From contig JALHQW010000044.1 in NCBI GenBank assembly GCA_022841745.1, positions 1 to 64,000 on the forward strand: a stretch of 64,000 nucleotides of DNA. The letters run 5' to 3'. The stretch comes from Saprospiraceae bacterium. Its GTDB lineage: Bacteria; Bacteroidota; Bacteroidia; Chitinophagales; Saprospiraceae. The notes beneath the pieces were generated by a model. The model saw only the letters and a program-made list of their open reading frames with translations. It searched no databases and was not told the origin of the DNA. Position numbers and translations under genes: made by a program. The number at the start of each line of letters is the position of its first letter. The stretch's first letter is position 1. Positions 14,764 through 23,638 of this stretch are shown here, one piece after another.

Positions 14764-15480
14764 ATGTGGTATCAACGATTGTTTGGTGCTGCCCTGGAGG
14801 CAGCGCAGCGGTTCGCCAAGGCGGCGGGCCAGGATGCTAAGAAGGCAATGCCAGGCGAGCTTATTTTCGTGGTCCCGCTCGATGCGGAAGAAAGCGATTA
14901 TGAAATTGACCTGGGCACCGAGACAGGCGTCACGAAGATTCCGATCGAGAAGCGCCTTACGTTCCGGGACAACTTCGCCATCAGCGGCATGGCCGTGGGC
15001 GTGTTACCGGTAACCGTGGATTCTGGTGGCGTTCCCCTTTGGGGCGCCAACCATGCCGAGTACTGGGAAGATCCAGGTGTGTTCAGCGTGGCCGCAGGTG
15101 CCGCCAAGCTCAACGAGAGCCAGTGCATCGCTGGCGTATGGAACGGCCACATGACCTTCCAGAACAACGAGGAGACCAAGATCGTGCGCATGCCGCTCCG
15201 TGGCTTCCGCACCGTACAGACGACACAAGCGGCCACCATCACGCCCTACAGCGGCGGCACGGCCTACAAGACGGCCAACGAGCACAATGGCAACGAGCTG
15301 AAGAGCCTCGGCGGCATCGTCAAGGTTGCAGGCGGCAACGAGAACAAAATCCTCATCCACATCGAGTGCAAGGACAAGACCAACCTGGTAGGCACGGCCA
15401 CCAGGAAGAACTACCTGTACGTGGTGCTGCGCGGTGCCTTCATCAAGGGCGGCACGATCGCAGAGCTTCAGACGAAGTAA
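14764..15480 (+). CDS. Candidate major capsid protein (A)
   Basis: 238 residues, beta-rich after a helical N-terminus (WYQRLFGAALEAAQRFAKAA). The B homologue at 41885 (240 residues) is among the best conserved late proteins (NLVGTATRKNYLYVVLRGA against NLVGTSTRKNYLVVVLRGA). Three signs suggest high expression: a conserved leader hairpin, a strong terminator directly after it in both elements, and its place mid-operon. No HK97 or known double jelly-roll signature is evident. A single jelly-roll capsid protein would fit a tailless phage. The structural assignment is inference. Confidence 0.55.
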   Translation: MWYQRLFGAALEAAQRFAKAAGQDAKKAMPGELIFVVPLDAEESDYEIDLGTETGVTKIPIEKRLTFRDNFAISGMAVGVLPVTVDSGGVPLWGANHAEYWEDPGVFSVAAGAAKLNESQCIAGVWNGHMTFQNNEETKIVRMPLRGFRTVQTTQAATITPYSGGTAYKTANEHNGNELKSLGGIVKVAGGNENKILIHIECKDKTNLVGTATRKNYLYVVLRGAFIKGGTIAELQTK

Positions 15481-15510
15481 TGCCCGGGGCGGCGATGCCC
15501 CAACCCTGGC

Positions 15511-15548
15511 ACACAGGCGGCGCTGCGAGGCGCTGCCTGTGTCCTTTT
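15511..15548 (+). terminator. Terminator-like stem after candidate capsid gene (A)
   Basis: ACACAGGC pairs with GCCTGTGT, with an inner GCG/GCGC pairing, followed by CCTTTT. B has a stronger version at 42641. It should reduce transcription of downstream genes relative to the capsid gene. Confidence 0.65.
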
Positions 15549-15585
15549 CGATTCTTCAAGGAAGTTGAATTAAACCCATTCCAGT

Positions 15586-16086
15586 ATGTATTTCTACCAC
15601 CACCTTGGGCGCAGCATGAAGCAGTTCGTCGAGCGCCCTGATGGCCTTCCGGTCATCTACCAGCAAGAGGTCCTCATTCCCCTTACCACCGACCAGGCCG
15701 AGCACGACATCACGGACGCCGTGCGTCTAATGACCCAGTACGTTGGCGTGGGGCTGTGGGTCGTGGAGCCGAGCGCTGCCGGCGTGCAGAAGCTGACCGA
15801 AAAACTGACCTGCTGCAGCCGTGCCATCTTCGATACGGCTTGCCTCACACTAAAAGACAACACTGCCGTGCTCTTCAATGGCATGCCACTGCGCATGATC
15901 GAGAAGGCGAACGCTAACGGCCTGCCGTACTATGTGACACCCAAAGGGTTCCTGAACTTCACCGAGAGCAAGCTGAAGGTATGGGGCTTTGCCGCCATAG
16001 CCGCCAACACGGCAGTGAAGCTGTTGGTGGACTATGTGGTGCCGATCGGCAAGAACAATGCTGACCTGCAGAACCTGAACAAGTAG
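15586..16086 (+). CDS. Candidate minor capsid protein (A)
   Basis: 166 residues, mostly beta by composition, with the conserved start MYFYHHLGR and the stretch AGVQKLTEKLTCCSRAIFDT kept in B (42722, 165 residues). It follows the larger capsid candidate. A pair of small jelly-roll proteins in neighbouring genes is the arrangement of sphaerolipovirus-like and SSIP-1-like tailless phages; whether that holds here needs structure prediction. AAACCCATTC lies just before the ATG. Confidence 0.6.
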   Translation: MYFYHHLGRSMKQFVERPDGLPVIYQQEVLIPLTTDQAEHDITDAVRLMTQYVGVGLWVVEPSAAGVQKLTEKLTCCSRAIFDTACLTLKDNTAVLFNGMPLRMIEKANANGLPYYVTPKGFLNFTESKLKVWGFAAIAANTAVKLLVDYVVPIGKNNADLQNLNK

Positions 16087-16108
16087 TTTTCACCGAAAAG
16101 CGCAAGCC

Positions 16109-17059
16109 ATGTTCCTAAACACGGACCAGTTCATCGAAAAATACCATGCCGACAAGATGCCCTACTTCAAGGTCTATAAGGGCACGGCCATATCGGAAAA
16201 GCACTGCATGGCCAGGCTGTCCGAGAAGCCCGACGATATCGAGGGCACGGAGGCGCTCCTGGCGTTCGGTGCCAACCGGCTGCAGCAGTTTTTCGAAATG
16301 TACGAGGATGGGAACGTGACTATCGTCTGCAAGTCGGCACCGAAGAACGAATCCGGTAACGCAACCAACGTGCGCTGGGGCGATGGCAAAAACGCAAGCA
16401 GCATGGCAAAGGAAATTGTGGGCAGTACGGGCTATCAAAGCCCTACGCGCCAAATGAAGGAAATGTTGGAAATGATGGCCCTGATGAAGGGCGTGTTTGG
16501 CACCAACAACGACCAGCAGGGCCAATTGCTCAAGCTCCAACTCGATATGGCTGAACGGCAGCGAGAAGCGGAAATCAAGTCGCTGAAGCGTGAATTCGCC
16601 TGGACCAGGAAGGAGGAAGAGTACCAAGCGATGTTGGCGGGCGAAGAGCCTGGCTGGGGCGAAACGGTCGGGAAGGAGCTTATTGGCCTGATAAAGCCGA
16701 TAGCTGCGACGTTCCTGGCTGGCCAACAACCGGCCCGGCAGCCTGCAGGCCTGCCTACTGTGAACGGCGTCGGCCAAGCTGCCAAGGATCCGGCCCAGCA
16801 AAAGGCGGGAGCTCCCGCCGCCAACAACAACCCGATGCACGGTGCAAGCCTCGACCTCATCCTGCACTACGTCCGTGAAATTGCCATGGACGTGTTCCCT
16901 GAATTTTCGGTAAACGAGGTACTGCCGGCACTGGCCTTCGTGGCCAAGCTCGGCAAGGACGATATCCGCAAGAACGTGATCCCGTTCATCGAAGCGCAGC
17001 GCCAACAGCTTGCCATGGCAAGGCGTGGCGCCGCTCCTAAAAACGACGAGGAAGAATGA
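16109..17059 (+). CDS. Structural/assembly protein with helical middle (A)
   Basis: 316 residues. The N-terminal ~100 residues are the conserved domain (YFKVYKGTAISEKHC, NVTIVCKSAPKNESGN). A long helical region (SPTRQMKEMLEMMALMKGVF to REAEIKSLKREF) follows, then an Ala/Pro/Gln-rich linker and a helical C-terminus ending in an acidic tail KNDEEE. The B copy at 43232 has the same plan. Overlaps the next gene by ATGA. Possibly a scaffold or penton/vertex component. No nucleotide-binding motif, so it is not a packaging ATPase. Confidence 0.65.
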   Translation: MFLNTDQFIEKYHADKMPYFKVYKGTAISEKHCMARLSEKPDDIEGTEALLAFGANRLQQFFEMYEDGNVTIVCKSAPKNESGNATNVRWGDGKNASSMAKEIVGSTGYQSPTRQMKEMLEMMALMKGVFGTNNDQQGQLLKLQLDMAERQREAEIKSLKREFAWTRKEEEYQAMLAGEEPGWGETVGKELIGLIKPIAATFLAGQQPARQPAGLPTVNGVGQAAKDPAQQKAGAPAANNNPMHGASLDLILHYVREIAMDVFPEFSVNEVLPALAFVAKLGKDDIRKNVIPFIEAQRQQLAMARRGAAPKNDEEE

Positions 17060-17796
17060 GCCAGCTTACTGATACTTTCAATGAGTTTTTCCAGGAAGCG
17101 GATGTTTCGCCCGGCCCGAGCCTGCTCTATCCGATGGATAACGACCGGGACGGGCTGGACATCTCGCACCACGTCAAGGACAACGACCGGGGCAAGCCCA
17201 TCTACGGCACCTTCGTCGAGTTCGTCAACTGCGGACAGACGGTGGTTTGGATTGACAACGCCGTGCCCATCATGCCGGGCGGCTATTACACCCGCAAAAA
17301 TCCCTGTTACAACGTGCGCTGGCAGTTCGGCGCACTGGCAGTGGCTCCATCGGCCAAGAGCTTTTACATACAAACCGGCAACAACCTCAAAATCCTTGTC
17401 CACAAGACCAAGGATGCTTTTGCCGACCTGAAGCAGGGCCTTGCCGACATCACAGTGGGAGCAATCACCGTTGACATCGCTCCTGCCACGGCAGCGGTTG
17501 ACGCACCAAGTGGCGCATTGACACTCGCAGCTGTGATTAATATACCTGCCGGAAAGCGGAGGGTGGTCATTATCAATAAGGGGTCAACCGTTCCCGTCGG
17601 TGGCAACTTCGGCAACGATGCATCGGCTACCGTCACCTGCGGTGCTTTGGCAAAGGAACTGCCCGTTGACCCAAGTAGTGATGGCTTTCTACTGGAGTCA
17701 AGTGGCCTTAATGCGGCCACCAATACTTATGGCACCTTGCCATCTGTAGCGATTGGCAACGCTGGCGGCGCTGCCATAGACTGGTATGCTGTGTAG
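17056..17796 (+). CDS. Structural protein with conserved N-terminus, variable C-terminus (A)
   Basis: 246 residues. Residues 1-135 match the B protein at 44215 closely (SPGPS-LYP, FVEF-NCGQTVVWID, IMPGGYYTRKNPCY). The C-terminal ~110 residues (from TVGAITVDIAPATAAVDAP) are beta-rich and differ. This is the pattern of an adaptor whose N-terminus binds the particle and whose C-terminus meets a variable spike. It precedes the exported fibre genes. No signal peptide. Confidence 0.65.
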   Translation: MSQLTDTFNEFFQEADVSPGPSLLYPMDNDRDGLDISHHVKDNDRGKPIYGTFVEFVNCGQTVVWIDNAVPIMPGGYYTRKNPCYNVRWQFGALAVAPSAKSFYIQTGNNLKILVHKTKDAFADLKQGLADITVGAITVDIAPATAAVDAPSGALTLAAVINIPAGKRRVVIINKGSTVPVGGNFGNDASATVTCGALAKELPVDPSSDGFLLESSGLNAATNTYGTLPSVAIGNAGGAAIDWYAV

Positions 17797-17855
17797 GCGC
17801 AAACCTTGTTGAAGCGATTAAATAATTTTCCATCGAACTGAAATTCGTACACACG

Positions 17856-18470
17856 ATGAAAAAAGCAATGATAAAATATTGGCTCGTAGCCGTTCTGGCG
17901 GTCGTAGGCAGCCAGTCCGCTTTTTCACAGTACTATACTGTGAACGCCCTGCCGATGTGCTGGACGACGCCGCTTGGCGTGGATAGCACGGTTTTTCTGT
18001 CGCAGCTTGACGCTACACAGAAGCCCAAGCCAGATAGGAAGTATTACTACAACGCCCAGGGCAACGCCGTGACGGTCTCCAGTGGCGTCCTTCGCTTTGG
18101 GGAGTGCAGTACCCCGACCAACGATAGCCTGACGGTTCGGCTGGATGTCCAACTGCAGGACAATGACACTATCATCAACCAACTGACTACCATCATCAAT
18201 ATCCTGGGCGGCCCCGCTGATTGCCAGGTACAAAACGAGTACCGGGAGGAAACCCTGACATCAACCCAAACCTACGCTACCAACACCTTGCACAGCATCG
18301 CCATCGAGGCGGTGAGCGGTACGGTGACAGTGAGCACCGATAGCGCCCCCGCTGTCACGCTCCAGGTTGGAGACGTGCACCGGGCAAGCGCAGGGGCTTG
18401 CCGATACATCCAATCCAGCGTCACCATTACCATCACGGCAGGGAGTGCCAATATCCTGCGAATTTTCTGA
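17856..18470 (+). CDS. Exported fibre-like protein (A, short form)
   Basis: 204 residues beginning with a clear Sec signal peptide (MIKYWLVAVLAVVGSQSAFSQ, cleavage after FSQ or so). The mature part has Thr/Val-rich beta strands (AIEAVSGTVTVSTDSAP). The B homologue at 44969 has similar ends but a ~300-residue insertion. The leader CAAACCTTGTTGAAGC is conserved. It ends 3 nt before the next exported gene. A surface or receptor-contact protein is likely. Confidence 0.65.
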   Translation: MKKAMIKYWLVAVLAVVGSQSAFSQYYTVNALPMCWTTPLGVDSTVFLSQLDATQKPKPDRKYYYNAQGNAVTVSSGVLRFGECSTPTNDSLTVRLDVQLQDNDTIINQLTTIINILGGPADCQVQNEYREETLTSTQTYATNTLHSIAIEAVSGTVTVSTDSAPAVTLQVGDVHRASAGACRYIQSSVTITITAGSANILRIF

Positions 18471-18473
18471 CCC

Positions 18474-20303
18474 ATGAAAAAGGTACTGTACATACTCCTT
18501 TTGGTTGTGACCTTTGGCGGCATCGCAAGTGCTCAACAGGTCGAAATCCTGAAAAAAGGCGGCGGGGCATCCGTGCGCAGGAGTAGCGACAATATGGTGA
18601 GCAACTTCGACCCATCGCTGGCTGCTGTGCCACTGCGCACCAACGACCTTTGCTTCGACCGTCGCCGCGGGGCGCTCTACCGATGGAACGGCGTATCCTG
18701 GCAAATCTTTTTTGGAAGGGACGATGGCCAGCAAGCTGACGTCGCCTATACAGTGACGAACCCGGCAAGCAATATCCTGACCGCGTGGGATCCTCAGCTT
18801 TACAACAAAGCGACGGTATTTTATTCCACTGCTGGAGTAGATACATTCTACATAGATACCCTGATTTTTACTGGCGTGGTAACGCCTGGGGAAATATATG
18901 TGATTGACTTCAGCACGACCAGTCGGACTACCGATGCCGACACGGTGCTGATCCATTTCAACTCGATGTGGAAAACCTACGACCAACAGCCACTACCTGA
19001 ATGGAAATGCCCGCCTCGTGGCCGTATTCACATGGCCTTCCGTGTGCATGTGAGCGTGGAGGGGGCGACTTTGGTGGAGGTGGATGATATTTTGGGGAGT
19101 TGGGGGCATTCGGCGGGTTCTGGCGGCGTGACGCCTACAGTCCTTTCTGATAGCCTGGGTAATGTCACATTAGACAGGGCGTACAATAATTTTGGAGCAA
19201 CCCCATCCAAGATAACCGTTGACGCCGCTCAGGGCCAAACCGGTGGACTTGAGATTGAAACCAAGGGGAGCAATAATTTTACTATTGATATACAAGATGC
19301 AGGCAATGTTGTTATTCAACAGAGCGGCGTGGATATATTCATTATTGATTCTATTGGAAACGTTTTCATAAAGCGGCCTATAAATTATTCCATTGGCCTT
19401 GATTTTGGGACAACCTTAGGTAGGGTATTCCGTGCAGACAATAACAGCACTGTGGCGCAATTTGGCCCAAATGGGTTTGTAACAATTGACGGGGACAATA
19501 GGCGAATAAGCGGGAATCAACAATTGTACTACAGGACACAGACAGTAAGCGGGAATCAATTTTGCCACATATTTGAAAACTCATCCACCCTTACCTCGGT
19601 AAACGGTGGATTTATGCAGTTCGGGCTTAATGTCACCTATGCACCAACATCGGGCAGCGGTGATTATGTGTGGATGCAAAATCGTGGCACCATAAACCAA
19701 ACTGGAACCGCTTCCCAATCAATTATTGGGTATGATGTTGGGATCAATGTCCAAGGCTTGCTTGGCCAGTTTTATTCAATCAGGGACACCACGTCTAAGG
19801 GGTTTTCCTATTATCAAAGCTCAGCAACAAAGAAAAATTATTGGAATGGGCTTTCAGGCTTTGGGACGCTGGCACCCAGTACCAAGGTACATATTAACGG
19901 CAATGACCAACTTCGATATGAAGACAGCGCCCAAGGTGCAGGCAAGGTGCTCGTCAGTGACGCCAATGGCGTTGCGAGCTGGTCGAGCATGTGGACAAAT
20001 TCAACGGCCACGAACAATGTCACCACCGACCTGGTCGATGGCGCAACCCCCTATAAATTTGTCGAGGTGGCCAATATCGCTATTGGTGAGATCAACACCA
20101 TTGTCGAGTTGCCGCCGTTTGCAGGCACTACCGAGTGGGTTACGGTAAAGTTTAACAGCACGATGATGGCTAATGCCACCATCACTGGTGATGGCTCGGA
20201 GACCATTGACGGCGCTGTGGACATCACCATCACAGCCCAGCCAAATTATTCCATCACCTTCAAGAAAGGAGCATCCCAATGGCGCATCGCATCAAACTAC
20301 TAA
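18474..20303 (+). CDS. Exported fibre/spike protein (A)
   Basis: 609 residues with a signal peptide (MKKVLYILLLVVTFGGIASAQQ). The first ~215 residues are specific to A. From LSDSLGNVTLDRAYNNFGAT onward the sequence is repetitive and beta-rich and aligns with the B protein at 46525 (GDNRRISGNQQLYYRTQTVS, VHINGNDQLRYED). Asp/Gly/Asn repeats resemble phage tail-fibre shafts and the trimerising fibres that precede a chaperone-like end. The last 25 nt overlap the spike gene. Confidence 0.7.
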   Translation: MKKVLYILLLVVTFGGIASAQQVEILKKGGGASVRRSSDNMVSNFDPSLAAVPLRTNDLCFDRRRGALYRWNGVSWQIFFGRDDGQQADVAYTVTNPASNILTAWDPQLYNKATVFYSTAGVDTFYIDTLIFTGVVTPGEIYVIDFSTTSRTTDADTVLIHFNSMWKTYDQQPLPEWKCPPRGRIHMAFRVHVSVEGATLVEVDDILGSWGHSAGSGGVTPTVLSDSLGNVTLDRAYNNFGATPSKITVDAAQGQTGGLEIETKGSNNFTIDIQDAGNVVIQQSGVDIFIIDSIGNVFIKRPINYSIGLDFGTTLGRVFRADNNSTVAQFGPNGFVTIDGDNRRISGNQQLYYRTQTVSGNQFCHIFENSSTLTSVNGGFMQFGLNVTYAPTSGSGDYVWMQNRGTINQTGTASQSIIGYDVGINVQGLLGQFYSIRDTTSKGFSYYQSSATKKNYWNGLSGFGTLAPSTKVHINGNDQLRYEDSAQGAGKVLVSDANGVASWSSMWTNSTATNNVTTDLVDGATPYKFVEVANIAIGEINTIVELPPFAGTTEWVTVKFNSTMMANATITGDGSETIDGAVDITITAQPNYSITFKKGASQWRIASNY

Positions 20304-22612
20304 TTATGCTTTCCCTGATAGCGGGCAGCGCACTTGCACAGCGGCAGCGGATGGCTACCATTGTGGACTTTGGAGCCGTTGGTAACAACAGTACCAATAA
20401 TGCGGCGGTATTCAACAGCCTGAACTCGATCGCAGGTTTTGACACGCTAACGGTTCTGGTGCCAAAAGGCGTGTACCGCACCGGCACGGCAACGCTGAAC
20501 GGCAAGGTCAATCTCCAATTTGAGCACGGCGCTCAAATCGTACTTAATGCGAATGCCAACCTCACCATATCGGGCAAATTAATCAATGCCTCGAATGTAT
20601 TTTCAGCGAAAGGCAGTGGCGCAAGGGTCTTGATGAACGTGGATCGCTTCCAACTTGAGTGGTTCAAGTTCACTTATGGATCGGGGCTCAGTAATGTGGC
20701 CAAGTATGCCAACCGGCGTACCTGGGAAATGGTCAACTACTCCATGAACGACTCGCAGGTTGGCGTCCTGGAACTCCCTTGTTCTAAAACGCTGGAAGTG
20801 GATTTCGATATCGGGGTGCAGGGCGCATGGATGAGCGTCAACAACAACCTGACCATTTATTGCCCCTGCCCGACCGACAGGTTCAGGTTGCAATTGTTGC
20901 AAGACACGATAGGTACTATCCAGTTTGCCTATCAACTAGCAACTGCGAAGTCCGCCACATTCGAGAATGTGGAGGTCTATACCAACCCTCACAATTGGCG
21001 TTCCACGACGTACAACGTAACAGCCGGAAGCCGTACCATCACAGTCGGCACGGCAATATTCCGTGACAGCGTATTCGATACTGGCAGGATCATCTACCTC
21101 AATGGTGGATCATATGCGAGCCAGGATACTGCGCTGATCATAGATTCCTTGTACTCTACCACATCTGCCAGACTAAAATATGCAGCTCCTGCGACCCGCT
21201 CCGGGACTTGCTATTTCAGTACGCAAGAAGGGAATAGGACGTTCATGTTGATGCTTGGCAGCAATGTTGACAGCGTGTCCATCAAATGGAGCGCATGGTC
21301 GAATTTCGTTACCTGCACAACGCCTGGGTGCTTTGACGCCAACGACGTCGGGGCTATCATGGAGCTAAGAAGGCCTGGCAGCCTGAACGATGTTTTTCTG
21401 GCTGAGGTCCAGCGTGTTAAGGGTGACACTGCTTTTCTCGTTTCCCCCATCACCAATTCCAACGGGACAAACACAAGCAGCTTTGGCTACAACAACACGC
21501 AGGTAGTTTACAGGGCTACCAAGAGCAATTTTACGGCTACCGGCTGCAAGTTTTCCGGAGGATGGGGGGAGGTGGCAGACAGTGGTGGCAATTTGTACAA
21601 TGGAACAATTGGCGTTTACAACTCGCAAATTGAAACCTTCCGAGGAGGGTTCCAGATGAGGGGCGGCATTTATGCTAGCTTCATTATGGACAATTGCACC
21701 GTTTCGTCTGGCCTTGACATTTATGGAAATGGCTACTTCGACATAACTGGTGTGGATATGAACGTTCTGCACTCAAACGGAAACAGCTCGATCCACTTAA
21801 GGAACTCCAAGTTTTTCAACAGCCGCGCGTTTGGAATGAGCCAGAACAAGTCGCCACGTTCAGACGCTGTGCCCTGGTATGAGCCAACTGTGAACATTGC
21901 CGACTGCGGATTTTTTGGGGAGACGTTTTACAAGCCCTTAGAGATTGTGAGTATTGGCAGCGTATATATCAACTCCGTGGTGTGCAAGGCTGGTATCGTA
22001 GCCGATGCACGTCGGCACCTGAGCGTGACCAATACGTCGATCAAAATGGTGTCACCCGCTGGCACCATCAATGCGCTCGACCTTAGCAGTAGGGACTCCC
22101 TTCAGGGGATGTTCGTCTCCAATGTTTCCATCGAAATCCAAAACGGCAGTCATGCCGTCAACATCACCAATGGCCATACTGGGCGGCGGGATGTTTTGGA
22201 GAATATCAACATAGTCGTGAAAACCGACACGACCCTGTACGTGTGGGAAAGCCCGCGCAGCACCTACCTTTTGCGTTTCAACACATCGAGCGAAGTCTTG
22301 ATCAGTAAGCTCAACGTGAAGACCTACAAGGCGTATGACCGCTACCGGGCGGTACTGTACTCTCAAAAAAGTAATACCGTCCTGTTCGACCAATGCAGGT
22401 TCACGCTTGCCGATGCCCAGATAGACCTGGGCTGGGTGAACAATACCGGAAGCCCTGCCTGCAAATGGCTGTTCCGGGATTGCATTTCAAGCGTGGATAG
22501 GATAGATATTATCGGTACTTCAACGGGCACGTTTAACGTGGGCGCTGAAACGACCGTAGCGCCCACGCAAAGCGGAAGCCCTGGAGGGACGGTGAATGTG
22601 ACGAATTTGTAA
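20279..22612 (+). CDS. Exported pectate-lyase-like spike (A)
   Basis: 777 residues. Signal peptide MAHRIKLLIMLSLIAGSALAQ, then the N-terminal signature of right-handed beta-helix tailspikes: VDFGAVGNNSTNNAAVFNSL, VLVPKGVYRTG, NLQFEHGAQIVLNANANLTI. Such folds bind or cleave surface polysaccharide. B has a closely similar protein at 47847 with the same signal peptide. Starts inside the end of the previous gene (25-bp overlap), so fibre and spike are probably co-translated. The signal peptide on a phage-like spike is the oddity here. It could instead be a lysogen surface protein. Confidence 0.8.
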   Translation: MAHRIKLLIMLSLIAGSALAQRQRMATIVDFGAVGNNSTNNAAVFNSLNSIAGFDTLTVLVPKGVYRTGTATLNGKVNLQFEHGAQIVLNANANLTISGKLINASNVFSAKGSGARVLMNVDRFQLEWFKFTYGSGLSNVAKYANRRTWEMVNYSMNDSQVGVLELPCSKTLEVDFDIGVQGAWMSVNNNLTIYCPCPTDRFRLQLLQDTIGTIQFAYQLATAKSATFENVEVYTNPHNWRSTTYNVTAGSRTITVGTAIFRDSVFDTGRIIYLNGGSYASQDTALIIDSLYSTTSARLKYAAPATRSGTCYFSTQEGNRTFMLMLGSNVDSVSIKWSAWSNFVTCTTPGCFDANDVGAIMELRRPGSLNDVFLAEVQRVKGDTAFLVSPITNSNGTNTSSFGYNNTQVVYRATKSNFTATGCKFSGGWGEVADSGGNLYNGTIGVYNSQIETFRGGFQMRGGIYASFIMDNCTVSSGLDIYGNGYFDITGVDMNVLHSNGNSSIHLRNSKFFNSRAFGMSQNKSPRSDAVPWYEPTVNIADCGFFGETFYKPLEIVSIGSVYINSVVCKAGIVADARRHLSVTNTSIKMVSPAGTINALDLSSRDSLQGMFVSNVSIEIQNGSHAVNITNGHTGRRDVLENINIVVKTDTTLYVWESPRSTYLLRFNTSSEVLISKLNVKTYKAYDRYRAVLYSQKSNTVLFDQCRFTLADAQIDLGWVNNTGSPACKWLFRDCISSVDRIDIIGTSTGTFNVGAETTVAPTQSGSPGGTVNVTNL

Positions 22613-22691
22613 TGAAAGCCGCTTGACAATGATCCTGGCAGGTACTACTGGCAGCATCCAGAAAAGGGGCACCGTGTGGCGTAGGTTGTAA
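22613..22691 (+). pseudogene. Remnant of the exported-protein gene kept intact in B
   Basis: Directly after the spike stop (TAATGA) comes ATGAAAGCCGC with an early TGA, then a frame reading MILAGTTGSIQKRGTVWRRL. This matches the C-terminus of the B protein at 50177 (LIMPGITGMFQKRGAVWRRLQ). Start and end survive but about 750 bp between are gone. The 20-residue frame from 22629 is probably not functional. Confidence 0.7.
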
Positions 22692-22752
22692 AACGCATAT
22701 TTACTGAAAACTGCACTGTGACAAATAGGCCCATGAACGCAAAACCGACGCT

Positions 22753-23064
22753 ATGCAAATCGCAATCGAAAGCCGTGGGCCTGCACTGATAACTCAAATT
22801 AAAAAAGCAGTGGCAGACACCTTCACAAAATTGGACAATTCGACCTACATCCAATATGGAGTGGTCGTATCTATAATCATGCTGGTTGCCTGGTCCATCA
22901 CCTTCAAGGTGACGACCGAGGCTCAGATAACCAGGCTGAAGGAAAAGCTGGAGGAGGCGAACAGCACCCTCATAAAAATACAAACCACCTTGCCCAGCAA
23001 GGACTGGTTAGAACTCAAGTTTTCAACGCTTGAAGCCCAATTGGGCAATAAGCAAAAAAAGTAA
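22753..23064 (+). CDS. Holin/spanin-like membrane protein (A)
   Basis: 103 residues. One membrane segment at about 37-55 (GVVVSIIMLVAWSITFKV) followed by a coiled coil (ITRLKEKLEEANSTLIKIQTT). B has a 72-residue protein of the same plan at 51068. It lies two genes before the lysozyme, the usual place of a holin or spanin. Assignment from topology and context. Confidence 0.6.
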   Translation: MQIAIESRGPALITQIKKAVADTFTKLDNSTYIQYGVVVSIIMLVAWSITFKVTTEAQITRLKEKLEEANSTLIKIQTTLPSKDWLELKFSTLEAQLGNKQKK

Positions 23065-23071
23065 AGCAACC

Positions 23072-23638
23072 ATGCCAAAAGCAATTATAGCAGCCTACGA
23101 ATACGGGCAAGGCGGCCCAACGTGGACGGCCGCTTATCAAGCGTACAACTTCAGCGATGTAATTGGTGGCTCTATAGCCTTTGACGCCAACAACCCCTCC
23201 ACGAAGCAGGAAATGGCGAAACTAGGAATTAGTGCCCCCTGCATAGTGATTGGACGCTATTGTAGTGCAGGGGGGCAAACAGATTTTAAGGCAATGGCAA
23301 AAATGACCGGTACACCTAGTCCCCAAGCCATTGCTAACGCCGCGGAAAGCATTGCTCAAAATGAGCATTTTAAAAATTGCGAAGTTAATTCCGGGCCATT
23401 AACTACCGCTGCTGATAGTGGCAGTGGAGACGATGATACCCAAAGCGGCTTCGGTCTAAACCCTTGGGGAATCTTCTCCCTCCCCTTTGATGCCCCTTGG
23501 TGGATATGGGCAGCAATCGCAGGCGGCGCTGCCATCGGCAGCACCTCCGCAAACGGCAAGGTCGGACGCTACGGATGGGGAGCGGTGGCCGTGATAGCCG
23601 GTGGCAACGCCATTAATGCGTACAAAGCATCGGAATGA
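23072..23638 (+). CDS. Conserved late protein with C-terminal membrane segment (A)
   Basis: 188 residues, start 23072 rather than upstream frame positions that overlap the previous gene. The N-terminus PKAIIAAYEYGQGGPTWTAA and the segment ISAPCIVIGRYCS are conserved with B (51293). Around residue 125 the motif GFGLNPWGIFSLPFDAPWW leads into a Gly/Ala-rich membrane segment. Overlaps the lysozyme start by ATGA. Could be a membrane partner of the lysozyme or a virion membrane protein. Confidence 0.65.
   Translation: MPKAIIAAYEYGQGGPTWTAAYQAYNFSDVIGGSIAFDANNPSTKQEMAKLGISAPCIVIGRYCSAGGQTDFKAMAKMTGTPSPQAIANAAESIAQNEHFKNCEVNSGPLTTAADSGSGDDDTQSGFGLNPWGIFSLPFDAPWWIWAAIAGGAAIGSTSANGKVGRYGWGAVAVIAGGNAINAYKASE

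Noticed and set aside
16109-17059. Packaging ATPase or terminase in the late operon
   Set aside because: No Walker A/B pair in this or other late proteins; the only P-loops are in the early genes at 5745, 7242 and 31103.
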